Assembly: GCF_015706575.1 (NCBI RefSeq)
Contig: NW_024037069.1
Coordinates: forward strand, 41,003,315-41,067,314
Length of the DNA stretch: 64,000 nt
Source of the DNA: Patiria miniata
Taxonomy: Eukaryota; Echinodermata; Asteroidea; Valvatida; Asterinidae
Direction: 5' to 3'
Under the pieces are notes generated by a model. The model did not search any database. It worked only from the letters and a program-made list of their open reading frames with translations, and was not told the DNA's origin. A program made the position numbers and the translations under genes. Shown one piece after another: positions 1 to 14,064 of this stretch; position 1 is the stretch's first letter; each line of letters starts with the position of its first letter.

Positions 1-950
1 TTATTGGGTGTAACTTCAGATCGGGCTGACAATTTCAATCAATATCCATTCCACTAACAAAAGACATGTAAAACATGCATTTTTGATTAATAATCAAGTT
101 GGGCCGCAGGATGGAAAGATTCTGTCTGTCTCCCCAGACGAATTGTTTGAAATCTCCAGAGGAGAGAAACATCAAACATGCGTTGTTACTAAGGGGATTT
201 CAAGTTTCATAGGTGTCTGGTGACTCTGTTGCTAGTACTGACCTGAGGGCACAAACTGTACACTATTAATGGGGTGAAGTTCAGTTCATGACTTCATGCT
301 GTGTACATTGCACTGTACTACCAGTCCCTCTGTGTATTCACGGTATAAATTACAATGTTGCACCATCAGTTTATGTACATACAGTAAGCATGAACATATG
401 TACATTTGTTTTTTTCCTGCAGGTTGTGTTACATTTGTATGTATGTACGGTAGTTAAATTCTTTTATTCATACAACTATTTATTCTTGATTCATAAATAC
501 CTCAGACAGTTTAACCATTCCTATTGGTCGAGAGCCCGTCACGTGGCCGGTATTAAACGGATGATAAAGACATGGCTAGCTGGTCTTAAACACTTTTCCA
601 GTGTCACAATAAAATATGGACTCCTAAAAATCCAGTGCCTCTTATCGTTTCATTGGTTGAACGTTCACAATCCTCACGTAGGCATGCGCAACACTACCAG
701 GGAGTTAGAATTTCATAGTTCTAAATTCAAAACGCAACGCGCCAGGTGCGTTCTGCGCGACATCGCGTAGAACATGATACGCGCGCGTCAATCTCCATAA
801 AAGGGTTGTTTTCATCTTACTCGCCAGCTGAATACTCCATTATTTTGCAGGAGGGATGATTCAAAAAGCATAAAGTGAATTTGTTGAACAAAATCGGGAT
901 GTTTTGAACGAATTATATGATTTTTTTTTACCGAAAAGGTATTTATGAAT

Positions 951-1117
951 GGGAATAAATATGTACTCCGTCGGTATTTATCACTCTGTTTAATACCACT
1001 TAGAGTCTGGGTGCTGATAATTACCCTCGCCTCCGGCTCGGGTAATTATCAGCACCCAGACTCTAAGTGGTATTAAACAGAGTGATAAAAACCTCCGGAG
1101 CACACATTTATTCCCTT
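951..1117. repeat. Hairpin repeat with about 77-nt arms
   Basis: The arms 977-1026 and 1040-1089 are a perfect 50-nt inverted repeat around a 13-nt loop (CTCCGG core). The pairing continues imperfectly outward to about 951 and 1117, where both sides read GGGAATAAAT. One diverged arm recurs at about 22827-22920, so it is a dispersed element, probably a hairpin MITE. Confidence 0.85.
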
Positions 1118-2952
1118 AGTAAAGACAAAATCAGAGATATTTTGAAAATCTCAGCAAAACCAAGTGTTTTGGTTTTAAAATAAAAAGCTGCCAAAAACCC
1201 CCCAGTAATTTCTGTTGATGTACATGTAGTCTATATTTACAAGAAATTGAAGCGCTCTGTTTTGATTAATAATACGGTACCTCATTAATAAAGAATTGGA
1301 GTTTCAATTGCCATATATGTAGTTGTTATGCGTTGTGCGTTATTTTAGGAGCTACAGTGAGTAATGAAAATAAAACTCTAAAAAAAAATACTTGGAATTC
1401 ACTTGTTTCATCATACCCGGTACGTGTTTAATCAACAACCTACTCCGTACATATATTTGTCATTCTGTAAATTTAGGGTCCAATATGGGACATTTTTCCT
1501 GTCCCCGTTACCTTGGAACTATGGTACCGTAATTTCCCATTCAAGTCTCATTAAGAATGAATTTGAGGCAAGTATTATGTATTTGTGTAGCTAGTTTGCT
1601 ATTCATATTCTTGGAGGATGACTGCATTAAGGAGTGCATCAGAATTATACAATCATAGATTTCAGATGCAACAGGAACAGGAAGAAACATGGACCCCTAA
1701 CAAAAAAGTTATACTAGAGTGAACCATAAAAATATACATGTACCGGTAGGGCCTATATTGAAACTGCCAACTTGCCATGGTCCAAAATTGGACAATTTTA
1801 AAATTTGAAATGTGAAACTTGTTAGGTGCTCCACCACAGGCAAAAAGTGGCTGCATGTGTACGTACCGGTACATTCACAGTCACAACAGCTTTTGTGCCA
1901 TGAAGTTTTGTAAGAACTTTCTCCGGTTGCAAATCCCATGGTGTAGTAGGTGTGGATCAAGTTTGGGACCTTGCTTGAGGCGAGGTTCCACCTAATCCCA
2001 TGAGGTCAATGATGTTGGATTATCTGTAGTGACTAGGAACTTCTCATGGCACCATTCATGGGTTGAGTGGAGGGTCTTTACGTTGTTCCCCGCTGTGGTG
2101 GCTTGGGTTTGAGGAACATTTTTTTGCTGGTCCCAGAGAGCCAGCCTAGTGTCGCCTTTGTACTGGACTGTCTCACTGACTGACCGACTGATTGACCGAC
2201 TGTCTGTCGCTTGTGACTTGGACTGGCTACTATCTCACTGACTGACTGTCACTTGTGTCTTAGACTGGTTACCTACCGGTTCATGTACTGGTATCTCACT
2301 GACTGACACTTTGATAGTCAGTTGTGACTTACACTGGTCTCTGACAAGTTTTATGAGGCTTGCCTATTCATTTATGTACATGTATGTGATGTACATACCG
2401 GTACCTGTACTGTACCACATACATACATACATGTACATGTACCGTAGGTCTGGGACCACTTACGGTATTTCATGTACTTTCATGATACACCGGTATTGTA
2501 AGCAGTAAATCAAGTCTCCACAACGACGACAGTGGATTTATTATTTTCATCGCATTACCACTATTCTTCGAACTGTTTAGCAAAATGTTCTGAATCAACT
2601 GAATGGAATTCTGTGTGCTCAGAGATCAGTTTAACTAGTTTTGCTTTGTCTTGCTTGTACCCATGAAACTGTTACAAAAGTTTGGCACAAAATCTCACAA
2701 AATACATGTACATTCCATCTTAAGAGTCTCTTTTGGTCTTTCCATAAAGGAGTCTGTCCCTTGGCATGGCCTTTTGAGGTGGTACACTGGTACCATGGTT
2801 ACCTCTAAAAAAAAAAAAACCTACTCAATTTTGATATGTCAATATGTGTACAATATGTGTACAATGGATATCAGTGTGCAGCCTGACTTGTGACTGCATT
2901 TCTACAATGTCAAACCAATAAAATGTCTACTATTGACATATATGTATGTATA

Positions 2953-3456
2953 CAGGGTGAGTAAAAAAAACGAAACCCAAATGTTGGGACCATTGTTTTA
3001 GTGAAGTTCTGCATGTAGCACTTTCAAAATCTAGAATATTATAGCCCCATCCATATGCTTTCTTTTAGTACAAGAATCATTCAAATCACTCCTGTACTTT
3101 TCAAGTTACGGAATTTTAAACACAACCACCGCTGTAAGGTTCTGTCCACGGATCACAAAAAAGTTGAGTGTTCTTTCAGCAAAACGAAAACAAATCACAT
3201 AGCGATGTGTGTGAATTGTTTTCGTTTGCTGAAAGAACGCACACCTTTTTTTCGATCCGTGGACAGAACTTTAAAACGGTGGTTGTGTTTAAAATTCCGT
3301 AACTTGAAAAGTACATGAGTGATTTGAATGATTCTTGTACTAAAAAGATAGCTTATGAATTGGGCTTTCACATCCTAGATTTTAAAAGTGCTACAAGCAG
3401 AACGTCAATAAAACAATAGTCCCGACATTTGGGGTGTTTTTTTTTTACTCACCCTG
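2953..3456. mobile_element. 504-bp foldback MITE with TA target duplication
   Basis: Starts CAGGGTGAGTAAAAAAA and ends with its complement TTTTTTTACTCACCCTG, each flanked by TA (2951-2952, 3457-3458). Inverted identity runs inward for nearly the entire length, about 230 nt per arm, meeting near 3195-3215. This is a non-autonomous Tc1/mariner-like or foldback element. The 87-codon ORF inside is a by-product of the arms. Confidence 0.85.
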
Positions 3457-6400
3457 TACCGGTATATGTGCAATGTACTCTACCTGTCATTCTATTCAAC
3501 CGTTGAAGATTATGAAGAAAATGAATTGATATTTCTGCAATGTTGACCCGGTCTGTTTGCACAGTCCCAGCCCCACTGTTGATATTACTACAATTTCACA
3601 CTCGGCATGGGATCGGTGGTGTCTAGTGATGGCTAAAACCAACAAGCCAAAAACTTTCTATTAGTTCTAAGTTGAAATTAATAGCCCTAAAACCAACACT
3701 TGCCCATTTGAGACAGTGTGCGGGACTGCTGTCATAACATGGGTGCTGCCTCACAACGTCTGGCTGGAAAAAAATGATGAACATTTTAGTTTAGAGGTTC
3801 AAATTACGGTTCAACATCGGACATTTTTCGTTCATTTTTACCATATTTGTGGGATCCAAATTGGATGTGTGCTTAGTCAAACTTTTGGGTAATAATAATT
3901 GTTGCACTGACCAAACTGAATTTGGTAAATTGGGGCAGTATTTGACAAAAGGTCAGTTCTTTTTTCCAACAATAGAAATTGGTACATAAATTCCACTATT
4001 TTTTTTGAAAATGACAGCACACCAGGTGCCATGATTTCACAGGATACCTGAGACTATTATTCACTTACATTACAATCAAGTGAGATATTTTATAATAATT
4101 TGCTATTTTTTTGTAATCTTCTCGACAAAAGACAGCTTTCCACTTCAGTGCCAATTTGAAAATCATCTATTCTCTCTCTGTATGTTGGTCTAGTTGATTT
4201 GTACCGTCATAACTTTGATCAGTCTACAAAAGCAGTGCCTCATCATCGTGTTTGTTTTTCAAAGTGAAGTGGGCTTTTGTGCGGAATGCACAGCTTAACC
4301 AGCTCTAAATAGTTCTTTGACACCACTACACATTCACATGTTTTGATGATTGATTGCATCTAGCTGGATGCATATGCGTGCATACTTTGGTTGGTTCGAG
4401 AAATGAAAAGTAAAGTGTTTTCTTTGTGCTCCAATAATGCATGAGAAAAATCCAACACAAAGCTTTTGCCAAGATTTGGGTATTTCATGCCTTTGAAGTA
4501 TCGTTGCAGTCTGGGGGCCAGGGTGATTGCTCTCAACTGGTACTTGCTGTGCGATTATGCGATTAGGGGCTTACACTCACAGGTATGTGTGAATAGCACA
4601 TGACTGAATGGGAATCGTGGGCAGTATCCAGACAGCCTTTGTCTGCCGAAACCTTGTCCAAATCCAGTCTGATAACTGTGCATTGAAAACAGCCCGTAGG
4701 ACACCCATACTAGGACCCCCATACTAGGACCGCATAGTACATGTACATGTTTACGGTGAAAGGAATGGGTTACCGTGCCAACTCTATGATAAATTGATGT
4801 TGGTAAAGCACAGGGATTTTTTTTTGTTTATTTGTGGAGAAATGGTATCCAACTGCTTCTGGTAATGCATGGTATTGTATAGGAGACCTGTATAACCTCT
4901 CTATATGTACTGAACAGTGTAATAGAATTTTTACACAAAAGGGGCATTAGTGTTCTTAAGCCTCCAAAATTGGGAAAAATACCGGTAGATACACACCCAA
5001 TTAAACTCCATCGCCACCCAGACTAGTAATTTATAGAAAATTTTCAGTGCCTTCCATATTTGAGTTCATCTTCTGTCCCCCGAAACAATTTTGCATGCTT
5101 AATTTTTTTCTCAGACATAGTACATGTACATGTAATACATATGTACTCAGTGCTGTCATAAGGGCCTTTTGCGCTACATGTACCGGTAGGTCCAAAATCT
5201 TCAACACAGGGCATTCGCACGAGCAAGAATCTAACATGGCTTCTACTGGGGCCCACTGCTCTACACGGGTACAATCCAACCCTGTCCCGACTAGGGTTGA
5301 GAGGCTCTACCCAGGCAGAAAATCCAAAATCTACAGCTGACCTACAGTACATAAAATCCAACATGCTTGTAAGAACGATGGGGCCTACAGTCCTTTCATG
5401 TTTGATGGGACCATGTTCTAAATGGTAGACCTAGACCTGTGTTGAGTCCAACATAAAGGGAGGCCTAGTTAGGGAGGCCTAGTTAGGGAGGCATGTAAAA
5501 ATGGAGAGCTTTTTTAAAATAATAGATTCACTAGCCCTGTTTTGGAAAACGACCCTACAATGTTGTGAACCCATTCTACCTACATGTACCGGTACCTCTC
5601 ATGCTCTCACCAACTTGGAATGTTAATTTTGTTTTAGAATTTATGGGTGTTGCAGCCACAACCTTTGAAAAAATTCCTGCTTTCCTTTGGTGACTTGTAA
5701 AATGTTCCTTGGATTTCATAAATCATGTTGAATCTTAAAAGATTGTAAATGTCTCGCAGGAGATGCTTGCAGTTGATTGATTCACCCGGGAACGACCAAG
5801 CATGAATGGACTGCTTGTCCGACATAAATGTCAGCGGGGGAGATTTGCCAGTTCACACTGGCCCCTGGTGGCCAAAAATGCAGATATAAATTTCATTTTA
5901 AGAGTCATTCAATGTTCCTGTTCCTCCAGAGATTTCCATTATTTCACATGACAGTCTGGTATCTGTCTGGAACTGCACAAAGAACTAGCCAGCTTACATG
6001 TGAAACCAAATGTGTGAACTTTGGGACATTTGAAATATTTGGTTTCCAATAAATATTGTCTGTAATGTGGCAGCTGGATTTATTGATGCCAGTGACTAGG
6101 GTCGAGGATTTATGCTTCGGCCTAAGTTTTGTTTATGTGCAAAATGCAAAAATGGATTGCAATTATCTGCTGTTGTACATTAACTTTACCTCCCTACTGA
6201 GTTTTACCATAAAGAACTGGAGCAAGTCCTCCAAAATCCATCACTGACTCTGCTTCACATAATGCTTCAGGACCAAATCCATCGAAATCCACCACAAGAC
6301 CACCACTACGTAGATTTTGACCTGTCTGCCAAAATCCCCCCAAAGGGGGATGGATGTTGATGGAGTTGGGAAGGTTAGGGTTGATTAAAGTTGGAATCCA

Positions 6401-6740
6401 GTGAAACAACATTATGTAGACAAGGTTTTAAAACATCTACATGTTCAGTTGTCAGCGTCAGATTTAAAATTCAAATGAAATAGAGATAAATTCATCAAGC
6501 ATTAACCAAGAAAAAGTTGTGGCATGGTCATAACATTTTTCATTCCCAGAGTGAGCAGTGCAGCAAGACTTAATTTTTTTAGCCCTTAACTGTCACGAGC
6601 TACATTGTGTAGTAAAAAAAATCTTACAATTGACAACAGAAATAATGGAAGACAGCAAAAACATCAGTGTATGACACTTGTGTTTGAAAATTGTACAGAA
6701 ATTCCTGTTGTTCAGTAAAACCTGATGTGAGGTTGTGTGA

Positions 6741-6860
6741 AGTCAAGGGGCAATACCAGCACAAATGTAATGTCCATGGCAGAGCCAATTAACCATAATG
6801 TCTAAAGTAACGATTCAGAGAAATGAGCGATAATGTCTGTAAATCACCTTGACTATTAAT
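6741..6860 (-). repeat. Partial copy of the AGGGCAA MITE family
   Basis: AGGGGCAATACCAG, TGTAATGTCCATGGCAGAGC and CAATTAACCAT match an arm of the MITE at 49107-49411. The other arm is not visible. Confidence 0.55.
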
Positions 6861-7024
6861 ACGAGATGACGGGTGTAGGCCTAGATTTGAACAAGCTCGA
6901 TCGTGTCCCGGAAGCTGCGGGCCAACGAATGGGTATACTCCTTCTTTCTTTTTTTTACCTTTGACCCTGTAGCTGTAGGTCAGATGAAGAGGTCACGATT
7001 TGTTTTTGTTTTTTGGGTGGTTTT

Positions 7025-7160
7025 TCCAGCATCTACAAACACAAAACTTCAAGCAAGTCGGTGTAACAATACTTGCCATAAAATACTAACCCCCCAAATC
7101 CATCCATTTCTGAAAATTGCAACAAAAGCAAATGTTGTACATTCCCTTTGAAAGTGACTA
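7025..7160 (+). repeat. Dispersed repeat, copy 1
   Basis: From TTCCAGCATCTACAAAC to GCAAATGTTGTACATT it aligns with 34785-34920, sharing CCCCCAAATCCATCCATTTC. No terminal repeats seen; class unknown. Confidence 0.6.
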
Positions 7161-10100
7161 CACTGTAAGTCCTTATCAGTAAGACGTGACTAGTATAAAT
7201 TTGTTTAGTAATTACCCAGTTATGGAGCATTTAGACACTGATGGATATGTTCCTAGGTTTTCAACTTATCATCCTCTCCGTAGACTGCACCTTCATATCA
7301 AGAAAGCAAAGTGTTTCTTATCAATGTCTTAATCATTGGTATCTCATTATCATTGTTGGCCTGATGATAGTACTCAACTTGTTTGATGTTTTTACACTCT
7401 TCAAATGGTGAGCATGGCTACCGGTAGTTGGCATCTGGTAGCCAGATTCCAACCTGGGAGATCTGAAAAGTGCTCTAAGAAATTAAGAGATTTTTAAGAA
7501 AGAAGTTACAATACATGACATGTCTGTATGGCTTTCTGTGGAGGCTTGTTCGACGAAACTATCTCACTGTTTTTTGTGTGACGGAATGAGAACATTGACA
7601 CAAAATGTTGAAGGTCTCCTTCTCTAAGCCAGTATACAGTAATGTACAATTCTCATTTTAGACTTCCTTGCTCTATGATTGAACAAATTAACATGATGAC
7701 AAATCCATGTGACCAACTTGGGTGCATACCCTACCGGTACTCCCCAATACCTATGACCCCCAACCCTAACCCTAACCAAAGAGCAAGGAACATGTCCTAA
7801 ACATCTAACCCTAACCCTAAGGATTTTGGAGAACTGTAGGTATTGGGGAACATCAGGTAGACCCCGACCACCATGTGCTGATTGTAGTTGATAAATTTTG
7901 CTTGACACACTCGCCACATGAAAACCATTGGTTGGTTGTGTGAATACCCAGTGATTATCATCCCCTAAAGGGTTGTTGTTGGCACAGTGTTACCTTTTCA
8001 AGGCTGTCTTTGACTCATGTGACAATTCACCTGGAATGAATAGGGGCCATCAACCCCCAAACCCCTCTTCCAGGGAATTCCATTGTGTCTAGTCATTGGG
8101 GCAACCCCCAAACAACAGCTGGGGACAATAATGACAGGTCCTGTGTGGTTGGGCCGAATTGTTTGGTGGTCAACCTCATCCTGTCTGAACCACTGTTGAA
8201 CTAGTGAACTTGCACAGCAATATGGCAGCTAATGGACATTCACATGCTGTAATTTTGTAAATGCACTCAGCCCATCCCTAGGGGCTGAGCAATGCCATGG
8301 GCTTGTCTGAAAACTTCCATTGCACATTTTAGTGATATCACATGTACCAGAACTGTGATCATGGCCTACAGTTAAGATTGACATCAGTGTGATCAGTTTT
8401 TCATAAAACTTTCATCTGACTTTTTTTTTTTTTATTCCTCTGAGGTTTACTGACTTTGCTTCAACATCCTTCCATTTTCTTCTAAACTGACGTATGATAT
8501 AGAATTTTTTTCAGTGCAGTACCAGTACATCCACTATTAAAAATGTTGTTTCTACAAAATTCTAGATAATTTGTGTTTTTAAGGAGAAAATAATATGCAA
8601 ATGGTACTGGTATACATGCCAAAAATGGTTTTTGTAAAATCATACAATTTCTAGGAAGTGACTCACACAATGTTTCCTTGAAACTGTTATTTTTGTTTGT
8701 TATTTATTTAATTACAATTTTCTGAAATCATTTCAGGCAAAGTACCGGTAGAACAGATTTTGAATCACATACATGTAGATTTCTATTTTCTACCTATATG
8801 TTTGTCTAACCCTCAATCCTGCAGACAAAGACAACTGAATTTGTTTTGCACTTTGTAGCCAACTTTACATATTAGGGTTGTTGGTATACATACGTGATTG
8901 TGCACTGTACACATTATCTACTAAAGACCCTTGAACTTTTCTGTCATGTAGACCCACTCCAAAATTTTCCGCTAGAAACTAAAGGGTGATTAATTTCCCC
9001 TAATAAACCTTTATGAGCTGCCCAGCATTCCTAATTGAATTTGACCCATAAAATTAAATAACGAGGCCGTCCTTATCCAGCCAGCGACCCAATTTGGTCC
9101 TCTTAATGTTATCTTTGTTTCATTTTTTTGCCCCTGATTTAATTTGTGCTCTTGTGGACAGCAGAAAAAAAATGTCCGTAATTTTTTTTTTTATAATGCT
9201 GTCAATCCACAGTGCAGGCAAGGGGGGAAAAAAACACACATGTGGTGAAAAATATGGCGGGAATAACTTAGCGACGGTTCAAGGTATGCCCTCATGTGGA
9301 GCAGGACATATGTGCTGGGGACTATTTGACGTGCAGGTGGATTCAGGGCTTTGTATACATTTATTTCGTTTCATTCAAGCCAGTGACATCTACGGTACAT
9401 GTATCGATTACGAGTCACTCCATTTCATCAGTTTTTTTGATAGTCCGTGTTATTTTTAGAATGGAGGGACACTGTAGGGTTTTCATTACTTGAGGCAAAG
9501 GACTGAGGCACATTGAATGAACAAAGCAACTAAAGATTAGGAAATGTAAGTTTTTAAGAACCATTGACTGCAACTGCTCAGTGACTTGAGTAATCTGGCT
9601 ATATAATACAAATCTTTTGTTTGCTTCGGTAAAGTCATTCTTACCCGAGCAGAATAATTTTGCAAGGCATTTCGTCTATATCTAAAGATCCTGCTAGGAT
9701 AAAAATATACCCTCTAACATTTACATGCACTTCTGTTCATGCATTTTTTCTTACATGTATACATGTAAACTCAAGTTGCATGCTCAAAGACAGACCTTAC
9801 AACTTTATTGAGCTGTTTAGAGAGTGATGCATTATTTGTGTGCTAGTGGTTACACTGAATCTCTATTATCAAAACACGCTGTCTCTGATGTACATGTACG
9901 GGCACCTTGCCGTCTCTTGACAAGTTCCGTACCCAGAAAATCAACAGCATACACGTTCCATCAATACCCATTACACTCACAAAGTGTACTCAAACATGAA
10001 AAAAATGAACTACAAGCAGATGATCATTGATTACGGATCATATGTACGGTAACAAACTTCGACGTTCTGCCAAGGCAATCCAGCCATTCATGCACGCATG

Positions 10101-11024
10101 CCGGAACAATATGCATCCAACTGGACAATTTATTTGGTAAAACCGGCTCGAAAAGTCTGTAGTCTTTGTTTCCAACGATCCCAATCCAAGGTCACCATGC
10201 CAGGCTTTTGTAGCCTCCTTCTCCAGTGACCTCTAGTCTGAGGTCATTATCAAAAGACTTCAGACTCAAATAATAATACGGACAAATAAAAGCTGAACAT
10301 GCAGGCATTCTGATCCATTTATCTTCTTGTTAGGTAAATATTTACCAGTGAACTGTCTTTGGATTTAGATCCATCATCTTGTATGGTTGAAATACTCGGA
10401 CCATTTTTCCAGCACTTTAAGAGTGGTATATGGAAAATCAGTTAGATCATGACTTTGAATAAAGGAGCTTGTTTTATAGGTTTTGTTTGTTTCTTTTTGA
10501 AGCTTATAAAGGCTTTTTCACACTGTCTTCTTGCCTACCCATGTTATACAGGGGTCCACTGTAAACGGAACTGTACAATGTATCAAACACTTAACACCAG
10601 GTTCTTACTAATTTACACGGGTCTGCAGGAGATTTTAGATTTTTTTACCAGGTACAAAATAAATGTACTGGTAGAGCTTCTCTAGAAGCTGTGTTGGATT
10701 CCTGCTAGTGTGAAAGGAGTTCTTGAAATTTCAACCCTAACCTCCTAGGCCTTTTTGGCTAGAAACCATCCTCAATCCTGAAAAAATCCTCCAATTGCCA
10801 CCCGGTAAAAATTGGATTCAGCCTCAATCCTCCAGAATCATCCGTTATTTCTTGAATTTGTTCAGTGGAGGGGTGACCATTGTTTTAATCCTTCAAAATC
10901 CTCCAACAGTCACTGTTAATGCATTGTGACAGTGCTGATGATGTTCAGAAGCAGTGCGGATAATATCGAGCATAATGCAGGTCTCAACTAATACTATGCA
11001 CAACTGAACATAAACGTTGCAGGG

Positions 11025-11165
11025 TACAGCCTACGAACTCAACACAATGCATCCTCCAAACTCAACCGACATTTTTTTGCCATTTAGCCTCAATCCTCCA
11101 AACTCCTCCAAAAACCACCTGGAGGATTTTGGAGGATTGAGGAGGGTTTTTCACAAGGGGTTTTG
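11025..11165 (+). repeat. GGAGGATT-rich dispersed repeat, copy 1
   Basis: CTCAACACAATGCATCC, TTTTTGCCATTTAGCCTCAA and a GGAGGATT cluster recur at 21005-21145. A related, more diverged stretch is at 6230-6400. The CCTCCAAAATCC words are read in both directions, so the RNA would fold on itself. Confidence 0.6.
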
Positions 11166-13627
11166 TTCATCATATTATGGGCAGAGTCTAGCCATTAGCC
11201 AGTATTCCCTTGAAAAAAAAACACACAAACAATGTCACTACTAGTTTTTCTGAATTTGGGTGGTTAAGGATAATTTTCAGTTTTTATTTGCACAAATTTG
11301 AAGTGAGTGAGGATTAGAAACAGTGATGTTTGGCAAAAGATACCAAAACATGACATCAATTTTACACAGAAATGCCTTGTTCTTCAATTCTACACAGCTG
11401 GCTGCAGTATGGTCACAGACAAACAACTAACAGTTAAAAGTAAAACTACTGAATACATGTACATGTACACCGTACATGTAGGTTTTCTGGATTACAAGAT
11501 ATAACGTTGCAGATCTGTACTTAAGTTACCAAAGGGGAGATACAACAGGACTGCCTGTAAGAAGAAGAATAGAGCGCCTTTGCCAAACAGGCATGTCAAT
11601 TTGGTCTGGCTGAAGAGAAAATACAACCAACACAACCCAAACAAAGTACAAAAGAACAAAATCTTGGTAATGGCAGATAACTAGGCTCCAAATATGGCCA
11701 GCAAAGTTACACATTTCACTGAGCCCAACAAATTGGCCCCATGCTCGGCCACTCCTGACACACCTCTGAGCTCCAGCGAAAAAGACTCTCCCCCCCCCCC
11801 CCCCCAGAATATTAAGTTAGCGTGACCCTTCAAGGTGTGGCGGTGATTCCCGGGACAAAATACCAAATCGGATTAGCGTAGGGGCAAACACTTTTGAGGT
11901 GTGAAAAGAAAGTCTTGAAATTTCTGCATCAGTTCACATCGTGCTGCGAATTATGATATGCCGCATTACATGGTGAACTTGAAAAGTCACCGTTGAATTT
12001 TACCGTTGAATTTTCTTTTTCTTTCTACAAAGCTCGGTGTTGTGTAACTGAGAGCATTGTGCAGAAACAGATCGGGTTCTGCCGGTCCTTTGTCATTCTT
12101 AGCTAGCCTGGTTTAATCCGTCTGCAGTGACTCAGTACACTTTGACTAGTGTTCAAATGATAACAGGGGCATGTTTCCAGGTTATCTGTATTGGGTGTTT
12201 TTTGGGGGTCTAACAGAAACTTGACCTTGGGTTCAGAAGCGATGCCCAGAGTGGGATTTGCTTTCTTTCTTTCAGAGTGCCCGTTATCGATGTTTAAATC
12301 TCACCATGACAATTGCTAGATATGGGGAACATGAGGACAGTAGCCAAACACAAGGGCATAAATACCGGTACATGTCATTTCTGGCTTAAAGTACATACAT
12401 GTACATGTACTTGTACATGTACACTGAAAGTGCATTATGCACCAAACTCACCTCATGGCTATTATTTTTTCGGCACGCAGGTTATTTTTGTGGAACATAT
12501 CAGCACTTGTACGTAAGTCATAAACTTGAACATGTACACGTATGTACATGTATGCAACCTCACATGTACATGTACAGTACACTCGTACAATAAAATGTAT
12601 GTCTAGTGGATCTTTCAAGGGCAATTTAACAAATAATAAAATAAAAATTCACAAAATCCTTATAAACAATATAGAATACATACATGTACATGTTCCTGTA
12701 CATGTACTTATATGGCAAACACACTGAGTATGAATTTGTAAAGTTTTCTACATGTAAATTCAAGAAAACATTTGAAAATTTCAAAACGAAGATACAACAT
12801 AGGAATTGTCATTATGCATGTACTTTGTTTTTTCAACTGAAAAGACTTGACATCTCTTAAATTTCTATGAATGATTGCCCAAAATTTTGAACAAAACTGC
12901 CACACCCAGGCAGTCGTTGCTGATTCCTTCCGGCATATAATGCTGCTTTGACTGTTCACTGCAGAACAGCTGGTCGTAAATGTACCAAATGGGTGCAAAT
13001 GGGAAAGAATTCTGATGGGTCTGACCACATGTTTTATCGCGTCTCTTGAAGTGGATTTGTGTTTTGAATTGGATTGTCAATTAGATTTTCCTTGGAGTTT
13101 TTCAAATAATTAGACCATAGCATTGAAATTTTAAAGTCCTTAAATTGCCAATTCTTACTATTGAAATTACATTTTTGTACATGCATGTAGGTTTAAAGGC
13201 CTTTCTTTATTGTGTAGTGTAAACAGTGCTGTAACAGTATTGTAAAACATGGCAAATTTTATTAAGATCATGTGAAAACATGTTCTGTATTTTTTATCAT
13301 GCATATTCATGCATCAAGGTAAACTGTCATTGACATACGTGTACTATATACATGTATGCACACAGTAAACGATCCCCTTCCCCATGTCAAAAGTGCTTAG
13401 CACACGTTTAATTTCAGAGAAATCTTTCAGGAAAATTTTAAGAAAATAACTACCTGTCAGTTTTCAATTTAGGACTCAACAGTAGCATAAAAAAGTAGTT
13501 ACCTTCTCAATCGTAAACCTTTCATGAAGGTGGGCATGCCAATCACGGCTGTACAAATGTTTCCCCTTCTTTTCAAACTATCTATGTGAATATATTCAGA
13601 CTGGGCCACCCTGCCACTAATTGACTT

Positions 13628-14064
13628 TTAAACCGGTTTGCGCCGGAGGCCATGATAACACGTGCGCACTAGCTGTTCTTGTGCACAGGCACGGCTGACG
13701 GGTTAAGACGTCAAGATTGCCTCGACTTGCCTCCGGGTGATGTCTAAACACGCTAATCCCTCGTGCCTTTTGTATACACACACAAAGTCCACATAGTCTG
13801 TGGAGGCAGACCATGTGCTGACCGTTGTGTGGGCCGTTGTGCACGGCCTATTGTTGTACAATTTACGCTCCAGTGCACACCCCGGAGTATTGAAACATAA
13901 ATATGAAGTTTCGGCAAGAAATATTGTACAAATACTGTAGAAATGACTCTTGCGAATTAGTATTTGTGGCGTTTGGCTGTATATCAGAAGTTGGCTGGGG
14001 AATTTTGCCTTGTTTGAAAATTTCGAAATTTTCATCAAAAATTAACCTGGTGCGAAGTGGTTAA
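13628..14064 (+). mobile_element. TTAA MITE family A, copy 1
   Basis: Both ends carry TTAA (13628, 14061) and the inverted termini TTAAACCGGTTTGCGCCGG and TTAACCACTTCGCACC (complement). The body includes GTGCACACCCCGGAGTATTG. Other copies are at 21480-22115 (direct) and 40210-40597 and 61939-62155 (both inverted). TTAA duplication fits piggyBac-like or Kolobok-like transposition; no transposase is present. Confidence 0.8.

Noticed and set aside
288-770. 160-codon ORF upstream of sdk
   Set aside because: No domain, low-complexity Tyr/Val/Cys content and no support from splice signals or neighbours; likely chance.
7755-7835. CCCTAACCCTAA words resembling telomeric repeat
   Set aside because: Only two short runs, inside a small inverted repeat; not an interstitial telomere array.
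9094-9459. ORF starting with a hydrophobic run, considered as the sdk leader exon
   Set aside because: The frame has no good phase-1 GT donor after the hydrophobic part, and the start context is poor.
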